A stretch of 64,000 nt of DNA from Maribacter aquivivus (GTDB lineage: Bacteria > Bacteroidota > Bacteroidia > Flavobacteriales > Flavobacteriaceae). A program made the translations under genes and the position numbers. Position 1 is the stretch's first letter, and every line of letters begins with the position of its first letter. The stretch lies in the NCBI RefSeq assembly GCF_900142175.1, contig NZ_FQZX01000001.1, positions 1,426,001 through 1,490,000 on the forward strand, given 5' to 3'. Below, piece after piece: positions 51,561-60,883 of the stretch. The notes under the pieces were generated by a model. It had not been told where the DNA came from and ran no database searches. It saw only the letters and a list, made by a program, of their open reading frames with translations.

Positions 51561-51914
51561 ATGAATGTTGAAGAATACCGAGAATACTGCATTTCTAAAA
51601 AAGGAGTAACAGAATCTTTTCCTTTTGATGAGACAACGTTGGTATTTAAGGTAATGGGCAAAATGTTCGCCTTATGTGGATTAGAGCATGTGCCCTTACG
51701 TGTAAACCTAAAATGTGACCCAGAAAGAGCCATAGAACTTCGCGAACAACATGAAGGCATTATTGAAGGTTGGCATATGAGTAAAAAACATTGGAATACT
51801 GTTTACCTAAATCAAATATCTAAAGAACTTACGCTAGACCTTATTGATCACTCGTATGATTTGGTGGTTTCTAAGTTGACCAAGAAGTTAAAAGCAGAAC
51901 TAGAAGCACTATAG
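51561..51914 (+). CDS. MmcQ/YjbR family protein
   Basis: 117 residues with the whole MmcQ/YjbR (CyaY-like fold) pattern: EEYREYCISKKGVTESFPFDETTLVFKVMGKMFAL, LRVNLKCDPERAIELREQHEGIIEGWHMSKKHWNTV and a helical end with LIDHSYDLVVSKL. Sometimes called DNA-binding, but the function is not known. Last gene of the run from 48868; a palindrome follows. Confidence 0.92.
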   Translation: MNVEEYREYCISKKGVTESFPFDETTLVFKVMGKMFALCGLEHVPLRVNLKCDPERAIELREQHEGIIEGWHMSKKHWNTVYLNQISKELTLDLIDHSYDLVVSKLTKKLKAELEAL

Positions 51915-51921
51915 TATTTAG

Positions 51922-51939
51922 TGTACAAAACTTTGTACA
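51922..51939. other. perfect palindrome after the YjbR gene
   Basis: TGTACAAA-AC-TTTGTACA, 8-bp arms with a 2-base centre. Too tight a loop and no T-run for a normal terminator; it may be a protein-binding site. Confidence 0.4.
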
Positions 51940-52044
51940 ATTAGTAAAGCGGTCTGTTCCCTCACTCAAAAGCATCATTCACTCATTCTAACTTTTCTTT
52001 AGCACTCAATTTTCAGTACTTAATAGTGTATAAAACCACTATTC

Positions 52045-52662
52045 ATGAAAAACCACAGATCTCCTCAAGAAGTAAATGCCGGTTCTATGGCAGATATCGC
52101 TTTTCTATTATTGATTTTTTTCTTGGTCACTACATCTATAGAAAATGATGCTGGACTTAACCGTCTAATGCCTCCGAATGATAATGAAGCTATTGTTGAT
52201 ATCAGAGAGCGAAACCTTTTTGAAATTAGTATTAATAATAGTGATCAAATAATGGCAGAAGAGGAAATCATAAATTCAAAAATCCTTAGAAAGAAAGTAA
52301 TCGCCTTTATAGATAACGGTGGTTATACATTGGGTATGGATGGATATTGTGATTATTGTAAAGGCGACCGTTTACTAGATTTATCTGAAAATCCTGATAA
52401 GGCTATTATTTCTATAAAAACACAACGCAATACGAGCTATCCGGTTTATGTAGCTGTACAAAATGAAGTGATTGCAGCTTATAACGCCTTGCGTAATAGA
52501 GAAAGTTTACGATTGTTCAATACCCCTTATGAAACCATTTATTCTGATTATTACAATGAAGAGATTAATGATGACCAAAAGGGACAATTAAAAGAACGCC
52601 TTGAAATTATAAGAGCACTTTATCCGCAGAAAATTCTAGAACCAGAAACCGTAAATAACTAA
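52045..52662 (+). CDS. ExbD/TolR family protein
   Basis: 205 residues. One N-terminal membrane helix with the proton-path Asp: GSMADIAFLLLIFFLVTTS. The periplasmic domain is longer than classical ExbD (about 140 residues) and carries a CDYC insertion. Works with an ExbB/TolQ proton channel to energise TonB or related motors. No exbB gene is next to it. Four bases separate it from the second ExbD gene. Confidence 0.9.
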   Translation: MKNHRSPQEVNAGSMADIAFLLLIFFLVTTSIENDAGLNRLMPPNDNEAIVDIRERNLFEISINNSDQIMAEEEIINSKILRKKVIAFIDNGGYTLGMDGYCDYCKGDRLLDLSENPDKAIISIKTQRNTSYPVYVAVQNEVIAAYNALRNRESLRLFNTPYETIYSDYYNEEINDDQKGQLKERLEIIRALYPQKILEPETVNN

Positions 52663-52666
52663 TACC

Positions 52667-53149
52667 ATGATAAAATTCAACAAGTATAGATCTAGTAAAA
52701 GCTTGCCGCCTATATCAACAGCATCATTACCTGATATTGTTTTTATACTTCTCTTTTTCTTTATGACGGTTACCGTTATGAAGAATCAGAATTTATTGGT
52801 GGAGAATACCTTGCCAACTGCAACTGAAACTGAAAAATTGGACAAGAAAGACCGAGTTATAGAAATTTATGTGGGTAAGCCTACTGCAGAAGCCAAGGCC
52901 AATTTAGGAGATGAGCCTAGAATTCAAATGGACAATAAGTTTATAACTGTAGGTGAAGTTGGCGATTATGCATTACAAGCTTTGTCGTCAATGCCAGAGC
53001 ATTTAAAAAGTGTAGCAACAGTATCTATTAAAGCAGATATTGGAGTGAAAATGGGTATTATAGAAGACCTTAAAAGTGAACTTCGTATGGTGAATTTGTT
53101 GAAAATAAACTATACCACTTATGAAGGTACCGCTGTAGATAATTTATAA
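52667..53149 (+). CDS. ExbD/TolR family protein
   Basis: 160 residues, closer to classical ExbD in length. SASLPDIVFILLFFFMTVTV is the membrane helix with the conserved Asp, and a periplasmic domain ends in LKSELRMVNLLKINYTTYEG. Coupled with the previous ExbD gene. Tandem ExbD genes behind an ExbB gene are usual in flavobacteria; here the ExbB gene is missing from the locus. Confidence 0.9.
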   Translation: MIKFNKYRSSKSLPPISTASLPDIVFILLFFFMTVTVMKNQNLLVENTLPTATETEKLDKKDRVIEIYVGKPTAEAKANLGDEPRIQMDNKFITVGEVGDYALQALSSMPEHLKSVATVSIKADIGVKMGIIEDLKSELRMVNLLKINYTTYEGTAVDNL

Positions 53150-53238
53150 AATGAAATGAGTGTTTTTAAAACTGCTTTCCATTTATAGAAACCAGTTTCG
53201 AAGGTTATCTTTGCCTTTTCTATAATAGGTTGATATTC

Positions 53239-55011
53239 ATGAATAATTTAGAGGAATTTTACACCCAACGCGTACAAAAGTTTGATGAGCTTATAGAAGC
53301 CTTAAATAAGAAACTATTTTTATTTAGCACGTTGCGGTTACTGATCTTTTTGGGTACTATCGCTGCACTTTATTTCGCTTCGGTAAATGCAAAATATGTA
53401 GTTGCCGTGTTATTTGTAGGTATACCATTGTTCTTATTTTTAGTAAGTAAGTACACAAATCTAAAACTTCAAAAAGCTAAAATTGAAGAGTTGCGAAATA
53501 TCAACTTGGTAGAATTGCAAGTGCTAAAAAGAGACTTTTCTAAATTACCTAACGGAAAAGAATTTGCCGATGACATTCATTTTTTCAGTCAAGATATAGA
53601 CTTGTTTGGTGAAGGTTCTTTTTATCAAATTTCTAATAGAACAAAACTTGCTGAGGGTAGCCTTTTATTAGCAGATATTTATAAAGAGAATTCTATTGCC
53701 GACATTACTGAAAAGCAAGAAGCTATTGCTGAAATTGGCGAAAAAGTAGATTGGCGACAAGAGTTTTCTGCAATGGCAGCATTGACGAAAACAGAGACTT
53801 CTACACATACCATTGCCAAATGGTTAAAGAATTATGAGCCTTTTGTGCCAAAGGCAATGAATTTTATTCCTCTTATATTTTCAATTATTTCAGCAGCTAT
53901 TTTTGTCGCTTACTTTTTAGATTACTTGCCTGAATCTGTTTTAATAACATGGTTGGTTTTAGGTATGATTATCGTCGGACTTTTTACTAAAAAAGTGACT
54001 AATTTAGGGCAGAGCGCTACCAAAATGAAATCTACTTTTGACCAGTACAATCAGTTATTGGCAATGATAGAAACGACAGATTTTACATCAGATTTATTAA
54101 AAAAACAAAAGGCAAACATTTTAAGTAATGGCGAACATAATTCTAAAGTTCTAAAGAAATTCGCATCACTTTTAAGCAACTTGGATCGTAATAATAATCT
54201 ACTCTATTTAATTTTTGCGAACGGATTTTTCCTTCGCTCATTAACTGATTGCTTAGCCATTGAAAAATGGATTGAGGCACATGGTAAAAGTGTAGAAATA
54301 TGGTTCAATACCATTGCATTTTTTGATGCCTATAGTAGTTTAGGGAATTTTGCTTTTAATCATCCGAATTTTACATATCCGACGATTACTAATGACGGAG
54401 TGGTATTGAAATCTAAAAATGCAGGTCACCCGTTATTAGACCCAGCAAAAAGTATATTGAATGATATTACTATTGATGGCGGACAGTTTTTTATCATTAC
54501 CGGTGCAAATATGGCTGGTAAAAGTACGTTCTTGAGAACAGTATCACTGCAGATTATGATGGCAAATGTAGGTTTGCCAGTTTGTGCGGAGTCAGTAACC
54601 TACTCACCTATAAAATTAATTACCAGTATGCGTACTACAGATTCATTGACTGATGATGAATCGTACTTCTTTTCAGAATTAAAACGACTTAGGTATATCG
54701 TAGATGAAATTCAGACCGATCGCTATTTCATTGTTTTAGATGAAATCTTGAAAGGAACAAATAGTACCGATAAGGCTTTAGGTTCAAGAAAATTTGTAGA
54801 ACGCCTAGTGAAAAGTAAATCCACCGGAATAATTGCTACCCACGATCTTAGTCTTTGTGAAGTTGCCGATGAATACGAAGCCGTAAAAAATCATTATTTT
54901 GATGCTGAGATAATAGATAACGAATTACATTTTGATTATACGTTCAAAGATGGTATTTGTCAGAATATGAATGCTTCTTTTCTCTTAAAAAAAATGGGGA
55001 TTATTGAATAG
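53239..55011 (+). CDS. membrane-bound MutS-like ATPase
   Basis: 590 residues from the ATG at 53239 (an upstream TTG at 53230 is less likely). Two pairs of membrane helices (about residues 25-75 and 210-255) precede a MutS-type ATPase: Walker A GANMAGKSTFLRT, TDDESYFFSELKRLRYIV, Walker B YFIVLDEILKGTNSTDKALG and GIIATHDLSL. Mismatch-recognition and clamp domains of MutS are absent. Such short membrane MutS-like proteins are common in Bacteroidota; a DNA-repair role is doubtful and no function is established. A TATCTTTG -7 box at 53206-53213 lies upstream. Confidence 0.88.
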   Translation: MNNLEEFYTQRVQKFDELIEALNKKLFLFSTLRLLIFLGTIAALYFASVNAKYVVAVLFVGIPLFLFLVSKYTNLKLQKAKIEELRNINLVELQVLKRDFSKLPNGKEFADDIHFFSQDIDLFGEGSFYQISNRTKLAEGSLLLADIYKENSIADITEKQEAIAEIGEKVDWRQEFSAMAALTKTETSTHTIAKWLKNYEPFVPKAMNFIPLIFSIISAAIFVAYFLDYLPESVLITWLVLGMIIVGLFTKKVTNLGQSATKMKSTFDQYNQLLAMIETTDFTSDLLKKQKANILSNGEHNSKVLKKFASLLSNLDRNNNLLYLIFANGFFLRSLTDCLAIEKWIEAHGKSVEIWFNTIAFFDAYSSLGNFAFNHPNFTYPTITNDGVVLKSKNAGHPLLDPAKSILNDITIDGGQFFIITGANMAGKSTFLRTVSLQIMMANVGLPVCAESVTYSPIKLITSMRTTDSLTDDESYFFSELKRLRYIVDEIQTDRYFIVLDEILKGTNSTDKALGSRKFVERLVKSKSTGIIATHDLSLCEVADEYEAVKNHYFDAEIIDNELHFDYTFKDGICQNMNASFLLKKMGIIE

Positions 55012-55061
55012 AAGGTTTTTATTCTTAGATTTAATGTTGTAATCATTTTCCGTCTTTTTTC

Positions 55062-57461
55062 ATGCATAGAATTTCGTTTTTATTCCTCATACTATTTTCA
55101 AACATTCTTCTGTCTCAAAACGATATTGGCAATAATTTGGTCAAGGAAAAATTCTTGAAATATTTTGAGTTACCTAGAGAGTCTGTATTTCTACATACTA
55201 ACAAAACAACCTATATAGCCAATGAAGAGGTATGGTTAAAAGGTTATGTCTTTGATAGGCATAATAGTAAACCTTTCAGTCAAACTTCAACAGTTCACGT
55301 TGGGTTGTATAATGTTGATGGTAAGAAATTTAACGACTATCATTTTAAAGCTGAAAATGGTTATTTTAAAGGTAATATCGCAGTTGATTCAATGCTTGCT
55401 AGTGGTGAATACTATCTTCGTACAAGTACAAATTGGATGAAGAATTTTAAAGAGGATGATTCATTTGTTCAGAAGATCACCATCTTAAATGAGAAGCCAA
55501 TTGAAAAGGCTAAATCTGTTAAAGAATATGATATTCAGTTTCTGCCAGAAGGCGGTAATTTAATAGGAGATACACCTGGGGTAATGGGGGTGAAAGTAAC
55601 AGATATTAACGGCTATGGCGTAAGAATAGTAGAAGGCTCTGTATTTGATTCTGATAATACTCAGGTAGCTAGATTCTATACTTCAATTTTTGGCTTAGGG
55701 AAATTCAACTTTAATCCGAAAGCGGGTACTACCTATGTTGCAAAAATAGAATTTAGCGATGGTAGTGTGCAAACGACCACCATACAAAAACCTTCAGCAA
55801 TAGGTATTTCTTTTAGCGTAAAAAATGTCGATGATGATCGGTTAATTATTAGTTTAACTACCAATGCCGCAACAAAAGAGGCGATTAAAGAACAACAGTT
55901 CTATTTATTGATACATAAAGACGGTCATGCAAATAGAATACCGATCACTTTTTCAAAGAACAAACTATTTGTATCGAGGGTTTTAAATAAAGAAGTGCTT
56001 AACAAAGGGATGAATATTTTAACCCTGTTTAATCCAGATGGTAAGCCTATAGCAGAGCGATTAATATTTAATTATTCTAACCTTTTAGATTCACAATTAG
56101 AAGTAAGCAAATTGTCTACTGAAGAAGATTCGTTGAGTATTCAATTGAAACTTCTTGATACTAGTAAAGGGATACAAAACTTGAGTGTATCTGTTTTGCC
56201 AGAAAAAACAATATCGAACAATAATCAAAACTCTATTTATAGTGCATTCTATTTAAAACCTTATATAAGAGGATTCATTGAAAACCCTAGATATTATTTT
56301 ATAGATGTTACCGAAAAAAAAGAGAATGACTTAGACTTATTGTTAATGACCCAAGGTTGGTCTAAATATGACTGGAACGATATTTTTAAAGGACCTCCTG
56401 GTCAATTTTATGAATTTGAAAACGGAATAGATTTAGAAGGAACCATTTATAGTAAAGGGGTTACATCTGAAGATAAGCTCTTAGTTAGTTTTCCAGATGG
56501 TCGAAGTAGGTATTTAGACATTTTAGACAATAGATTTTTAATTCAGAAAAATTTTCCTGTAAAGGGTGAAACCTTAGATTTTACGCTCATTGTTAAGAAT
56601 GGAAAATTGGCTAAACCGAATATTGGTTTGAATATGAAGTTAGGGGCAATACCTGATGAAATTGATACTATTTGGAAAGAAAAAGTAGAATTTGAAGATG
56701 AAAATAGTTCTAGCGAAATAAAAGTACCAGATTTAATTTCTTCTAATAATACTATCAGTTTAAATGAGGTTACTGTAGTTGAAGATAAGATAATGGCAAC
56801 GGTAGAAAGCAATGTGTTTATCCCTAAGTATTTAAAAGGAAAAATGACCGAAGTTACTGAAGATATTGAGTTTAGTTTTCCGCTAATAACTGAGATAATA
56901 GCTTCAAGAGGGTATTACGTAAGAGAAGAGTTAAGTTTTGGTAGTACAGATCGCCTTATCATTAGAGCAAGAACAGTACAATCTTTCCTCTCAGGTAACG
57001 CGCTGCCAGTTCCTGTAATTTATTTAGATAATGTAAGATTGACCACACTCGATATTTTATATCGAATGCCTACAAAAGAGGTAGAAAGTTTTTTAATAGA
57101 TAAAACAGGAGCAGGCGAAGGAGCAAGAGGTGCTGGTGGCGTAATTCGTATTTACACCAGAAGGTTGCCTAGAGATTATAATGAAAATTACAGTAAAGAT
57201 GAGAATGTTTTTAAGTACCAACTTAAAGAAGGATTTGAGCCTGTTAAGAAATTCTATACCCCTAAATACACCTCATACCTTTCTAATGAATTTGAGAATT
57301 TTGGCACTATTCATTGGGTTCCTGAATTAAAGACTGATGAAAATGGAATAGGCACATTTAAAATTTTAAATACACTGCAGAACAATGTGACCTTTTTCGT
57401 TGAAGGCATGAGTGCAGAGGGCGATTTAATTTCAGCAGAGCAAAGTCTTATAATTGAATGA
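55062..57461 (+). CDS. secreted MG2-like/TonB plug-like protein
   Basis: 799 residues. Signal peptide (HRISFLFLILFSNILLSQ), then an alpha-2-macroglobulin MG2-like start (PRESVFLHTNKTTYIANEEVWLKGYVFD) followed by further beta-sandwich domains. A plug-like segment near residues 650-700 has VPVIYLDNVRL and EGARGAGGVIRIYTRR. The barrel is absent, so it is not a receptor. Proteins of this build are common in Bacteroidota and may interact with outer-membrane transport or protect surface proteins; the role is unproven. It is followed 8 bases later by the YdjM-like gene. Confidence 0.82.
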   Translation: MHRISFLFLILFSNILLSQNDIGNNLVKEKFLKYFELPRESVFLHTNKTTYIANEEVWLKGYVFDRHNSKPFSQTSTVHVGLYNVDGKKFNDYHFKAENGYFKGNIAVDSMLASGEYYLRTSTNWMKNFKEDDSFVQKITILNEKPIEKAKSVKEYDIQFLPEGGNLIGDTPGVMGVKVTDINGYGVRIVEGSVFDSDNTQVARFYTSIFGLGKFNFNPKAGTTYVAKIEFSDGSVQTTTIQKPSAIGISFSVKNVDDDRLIISLTTNAATKEAIKEQQFYLLIHKDGHANRIPITFSKNKLFVSRVLNKEVLNKGMNILTLFNPDGKPIAERLIFNYSNLLDSQLEVSKLSTEEDSLSIQLKLLDTSKGIQNLSVSVLPEKTISNNNQNSIYSAFYLKPYIRGFIENPRYYFIDVTEKKENDLDLLLMTQGWSKYDWNDIFKGPPGQFYEFENGIDLEGTIYSKGVTSEDKLLVSFPDGRSRYLDILDNRFLIQKNFPVKGETLDFTLIVKNGKLAKPNIGLNMKLGAIPDEIDTIWKEKVEFEDENSSSEIKVPDLISSNNTISLNEVTVVEDKIMATVESNVFIPKYLKGKMTEVTEDIEFSFPLITEIIASRGYYVREELSFGSTDRLIIRARTVQSFLSGNALPVPVIYLDNVRLTTLDILYRMPTKEVESFLIDKTGAGEGARGAGGVIRIYTRRLPRDYNENYSKDENVFKYQLKEGFEPVKKFYTPKYTSYLSNEFENFGTIHWVPELKTDENGIGTFKILNTLQNNVTFFVEGMSAEGDLISAEQSLIIE

Positions 57462-57469
57462 TATTTTAA

Positions 57470-58471
57470 ATGGATTCATTAACACAAATAGTTCTCGGAG
57501 CAGCAGTTGGCGAAGCTGTACTGGGTAAGAAAGTTGGGAACAAGGCAATGCTTTATGGTGCCATTGCAGGTACTATACCCGATTTAGATGTTATAACCCG
57601 TTTCTTCTTAGATACCGTTACTGCTACTGAATGGCATAGAGGTTTTAGTCACTCCATTTTCTTTTCTGTATTATTTGCACCTGTTTTTGGATGGCTTGTT
57701 TGGAAAATAAACAAGAAAGAATCGGCTACTTGGAAAGAGTGGTCATGGTTGATGTTTTGGGGATTATTTACTCACCCATTATTAGATGCTTTTACTACGT
57801 GGGGCACACAATTGTTTTGGCCCTTTGAAACCAGATTGGCGTTTCAGAGTGTTTTTGTGATTGACCCGTTATACACGGTTCCGTTTATTATTTTCTTGAT
57901 ATTAGTTTTGTTTCAAAAGCGAACTTCTATGAAACGTAGAAAATATGTGAAGCTCGGACTTATAATTAGTTCTGCTTATTTGGTGTTGACCTTGGTTTTA
58001 AAAGGCATCGCTTTTTATAAATTTGAGAAAGCCCTTAATGAGCAAGGTATTTCGTATACTGAAATGAATACAAGGCCTGCACCTTTGAATACAGTTTTAT
58101 GGATGGCAAATGTGGATACTAAAGATGCTTATTTAATGGCAGATTATTCTTTTTTTGATAGCCAACCAATTTCATTTATATCATATCCTAAAAATCATGA
58201 ATTGCTGGGTAAATGGGAAGGTAATGATAAAATAATGCGACTTATAAAAATAACCGAAGGCTGGTATACGATTACTGAAAAGGATGGACAATTGTATTTT
58301 AATGACCTAAGATTCGGACTCATTAGTTTAAACGAAAATGAAAGTCAATTTGCATTCAGTTATAAATTAATACCTGAGGGAGATGATTTAATTGTAGAAG
58401 AAAGACCGAAGTTTAAAAGAGATGCTAAACGGTTAATGGCTGCACTGTGGCAACGAATGTGGGGGAATTAA
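57470..58471 (+). CDS. YdjM-like membrane metal-dependent hydrolase family protein
   Basis: 333 residues. PF04307 signatures: DSLTQIVLGAAVGEAVLGKKVGNKAMLYGAIAGTIPDLDV, WHRGFSHSIFF and FTHPLLDAFTTWGTQL, with conserved His and Asp residues that could bind metal. Four to five membrane segments. The C-terminal 130 residues are soluble. E. coli YdjM is LexA regulated; otherwise the function is unknown. It follows the MG2/plug protein gene by 8 bases, so they are co-transcribed. Confidence 0.88.
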   Translation: MDSLTQIVLGAAVGEAVLGKKVGNKAMLYGAIAGTIPDLDVITRFFLDTVTATEWHRGFSHSIFFSVLFAPVFGWLVWKINKKESATWKEWSWLMFWGLFTHPLLDAFTTWGTQLFWPFETRLAFQSVFVIDPLYTVPFIIFLILVLFQKRTSMKRRKYVKLGLIISSAYLVLTLVLKGIAFYKFEKALNEQGISYTEMNTRPAPLNTVLWMANVDTKDAYLMADYSFFDSQPISFISYPKNHELLGKWEGNDKIMRLIKITEGWYTITEKDGQLYFNDLRFGLISLNENESQFAFSYKLIPEGDDLIVEERPKFKRDAKRLMAALWQRMWGN

Positions 58472-58484
58472 TAAAAGAAGGTTT

Positions 58485-58510
58485 CGACTGCGCTCAACCA
58501 GACATTCAAA
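58485..58510. repeat. short GGTTTCGACTGCGCTCAACC element
   Basis: This string resembles short interspersed elements I associate with flavobacterial intergenic regions. Only one half is seen here, between convergent genes, so the call is weak. Confidence 0.3.
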
Positions 58511-58558
58511 CTTTATTAAAGTGTAAATTAAGTAGCTACTCAACTCAAGCGGAGTTTC

Positions 58559-60883
58559 TTAAAATGGATAACCGATAGCAAAGTTTAAAGTCATATTATT
58601 ATCTGCATTTCCAAAGAAAGGCGCATTCCAACGTTTGTTTTTTTCCAAGTACGGTATACGTAGTGGGGAAGCTAGATCTAAACGAATTACGAAGCTTTGA
58701 ATATCTAACCGCACACCAAAACCTACACCTGCCGCGACTTCACTTAACCAATCTTTTTCAAATTTACCATCTGTAAAAAGTGCTTCAGACGAAGTACTAA
58801 TAGATTCGTCATCTAAAAGGTCAGAGTAATCTCCCGTTAGCCAAACATTACCGGCATCAACAAAGAAGGCGCCTTTTAAATAAGAGAATAACGGAAAGCG
58901 ATACTCCACATTGGCTTCTAGTTTTAAATTACCGGATTGGTCGTAGTAATCTGTAGTGTCATCATCTGAATCCGGATAAAAATTACCAGGTCCTAAAGAT
59001 CGAATATCAAAAGCACGAATACTATAAGGACCTCCAGAATAAAATTGCTTAACAAAAGGTAAAGTAGAACTGTTACCATAAGGTACACCCCAACCTGCAT
59101 ATAAACGAGATACTAAAGTGCGTTCTTTTTCCCACCTTAGGTATAATCGTAAATCGGCGTCTACTTTTGCATATTGTGCATATTCAGAACCAAAAATAGT
59201 ATTTGAACCTCCACTTGCAAGACTTAACATATTACCAGCTAGATCAAAATTTGTAGTAAAATAGATAGGGGTTTCTTTATCAAGGTCAGATACCTCGTCA
59301 TACGTAAAGCTATATAGCAAACCGGCGATAAAACGCTGTTCGAAACTTTGAGTTAAATATTCATTATCATCAAGAATAGTCTGAAACTCATCTGTAACAT
59401 TAGATAATTTTGAATAGTTGATACTAATAGGGTCTAATGTGTGGTATACATATTTGTTCTCTTTCCAGGTGTACCCAAATGTGCCATTCACAGAACTTAA
59501 TGTAAACAGATCACTACGTTGTAGAAAATCTACCCCAAGAGATATTTTGGTTTTTGGCACTGCATATTTAAATCTGCTTGGTGAAAAAGGGATGGATCTA
59601 GGTATAATTAAGTCTGTACTTATTCCACCTGCTATACTGGTTAAGTTGGTGTTGCTGCTATTAGACAATTGTAACTCGTAAGAGAAATCAGCAGAAACGC
59701 TGAATGTTTCACCACCATTAAATACATTTCTATTGGTATGACTTAATAAAATGCCCGGGCCGGTGTATCCATTAGATTTTGAAACAGCTTGTAACTCGGC
59801 TCTTATCGAGCGTTTGGTCAAAGGTGCCAAATAGATGCTTGCAGCCAAAGAACCACCGTTACCGTCAATTGCAGTAGTATCTAGTTCGGTGTATTGTATG
59901 TTTACATACTTATAGCTACCTAAAGCAGATAATCTACTACTTGTTTGTTTTGATGTGTTGGCATCATACAAATCACCTTCATTGAATAATAAGTACGACT
60001 CTAACAACTCGGGTTTAAAATACAATTCATTCTGAATAAAATCGATACTGTCAATTTGTGTGACGTTTTCTTCGGTCAAGGGCAATGTATCGCCTTCAAT
60101 CGAGTAATTCGGGTACACTGTAATAGAATCGATAGAGTAGGGGATAGAGGCACGTGTTGGCACATCTTTCTTCAGCCTAAGAAAAAGATCGAATTTTCTA
60201 TTGTTATATTGATTGGTATCAGCCTCAAAAATTAATAAATCTTCTTGACTGTTATAAAACCCTTTTTGTTTAAGTCTGTTATTTAAACGTGCTCTTTCTG
60301 CCTTCAATAAATCTAAATCAAATCGGTCACCTTTTACTAGAGCTGTTTCCGGCAGCATTTTTTCAATTTCTTTATAAATAGGTAAGGAGTCAGATTCTAA
60401 CGTATAGTTTTCTAACACATAGGGTTCTGGTAATGTAGCCGTGTAATTTACAGATGCAAAGTTGCCGTCAACAACTGTTTCAGATGCTGACCTACTGTAG
60501 AAAAAACCGTTGTTGTCTAACCTGTTCAGTATTAATTCTTCTACCCGTTCAGGATTTACATCAGAGAAATAAACCGGTTCTTCACCAAAAGATTTGTTCA
60601 AGAATTTATAAAGAAATCCAGGTTTTTCTCGCTGCGCCTTGTAATGAAAAAATAGGGCAGGTTTCATTCCTAAAAACTTGGTATTAGGGTTTGGCTCAAT
60701 AAGGCTAAGTAATTTTGTTTTTACCTCTTTACTGTCTTTCAGCTCACTTTCTGTTTTTAATTTTAATTCAGCACCAGTATATAATTGCTCCCCTTCAGGT
60801 ATATATTTTTCTATACCGCATGAATAGACAAGCAGAAACGCCAAGCAGAATAATGTTCGATATGTAAAATTCTTATTTTTCAA
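58559..60883 (-). CDS. tamL: TamA-like outer membrane lipoprotein, BamA/Omp85 family (TamL)
   Basis: 774 residues, TTG start overlapping the end of tamB by 11 bases. The N-terminus is a lipoprotein signal with lipobox VYSC, then three POTRA-like domains (EGEQLYTGAELKLK, RLDNNGFFYSRSASETVVDG, ALGSYKYVNIQYTELD), and an Omp85 barrel from about residue 400 with the conserved loop motif FYSGGPYSIRAFDIRSLGPG and a C-terminal NMTLNFAIGYPF. Lipid-modified TamA forms (TamL) are the Bacteroidota version of the translocation and assembly module, which works with TamB in outer-membrane protein or lipid transport. Confidence 0.9.
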   Translation of the reverse strand: MKNKNFTYRTLFCLAFLLVYSCGIEKYIPEGEQLYTGAELKLKTESELKDSKEVKTKLLSLIEPNPNTKFLGMKPALFFHYKAQREKPGFLYKFLNKSFGEEPVYFSDVNPERVEELILNRLDNNGFFYSRSASETVVDGNFASVNYTATLPEPYVLENYTLESDSLPIYKEIEKMLPETALVKGDRFDLDLLKAERARLNNRLKQKGFYNSQEDLLIFEADTNQYNNRKFDLFLRLKKDVPTRASIPYSIDSITVYPNYSIEGDTLPLTEENVTQIDSIDFIQNELYFKPELLESYLLFNEGDLYDANTSKQTSSRLSALGSYKYVNIQYTELDTTAIDGNGGSLAASIYLAPLTKRSIRAELQAVSKSNGYTGPGILLSHTNRNVFNGGETFSVSADFSYELQLSNSSNTNLTSIAGGISTDLIIPRSIPFSPSRFKYAVPKTKISLGVDFLQRSDLFTLSSVNGTFGYTWKENKYVYHTLDPISINYSKLSNVTDEFQTILDDNEYLTQSFEQRFIAGLLYSFTYDEVSDLDKETPIYFTTNFDLAGNMLSLASGGSNTIFGSEYAQYAKVDADLRLYLRWEKERTLVSRLYAGWGVPYGNSSTLPFVKQFYSGGPYSIRAFDIRSLGPGNFYPDSDDDTTDYYDQSGNLKLEANVEYRFPLFSYLKGAFFVDAGNVWLTGDYSDLLDDESISTSSEALFTDGKFEKDWLSEVAAGVGFGVRLDIQSFVIRLDLASPLRIPYLEKNKRWNAPFFGNADNNMTLNFAIGYPF

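Noticed and set aside
53239..55011. Mismatch repair gene mutS
   Set aside because: Has membrane helices and lacks the mismatch-recognition, connector and clamp domains; only the ATPase domain matches.
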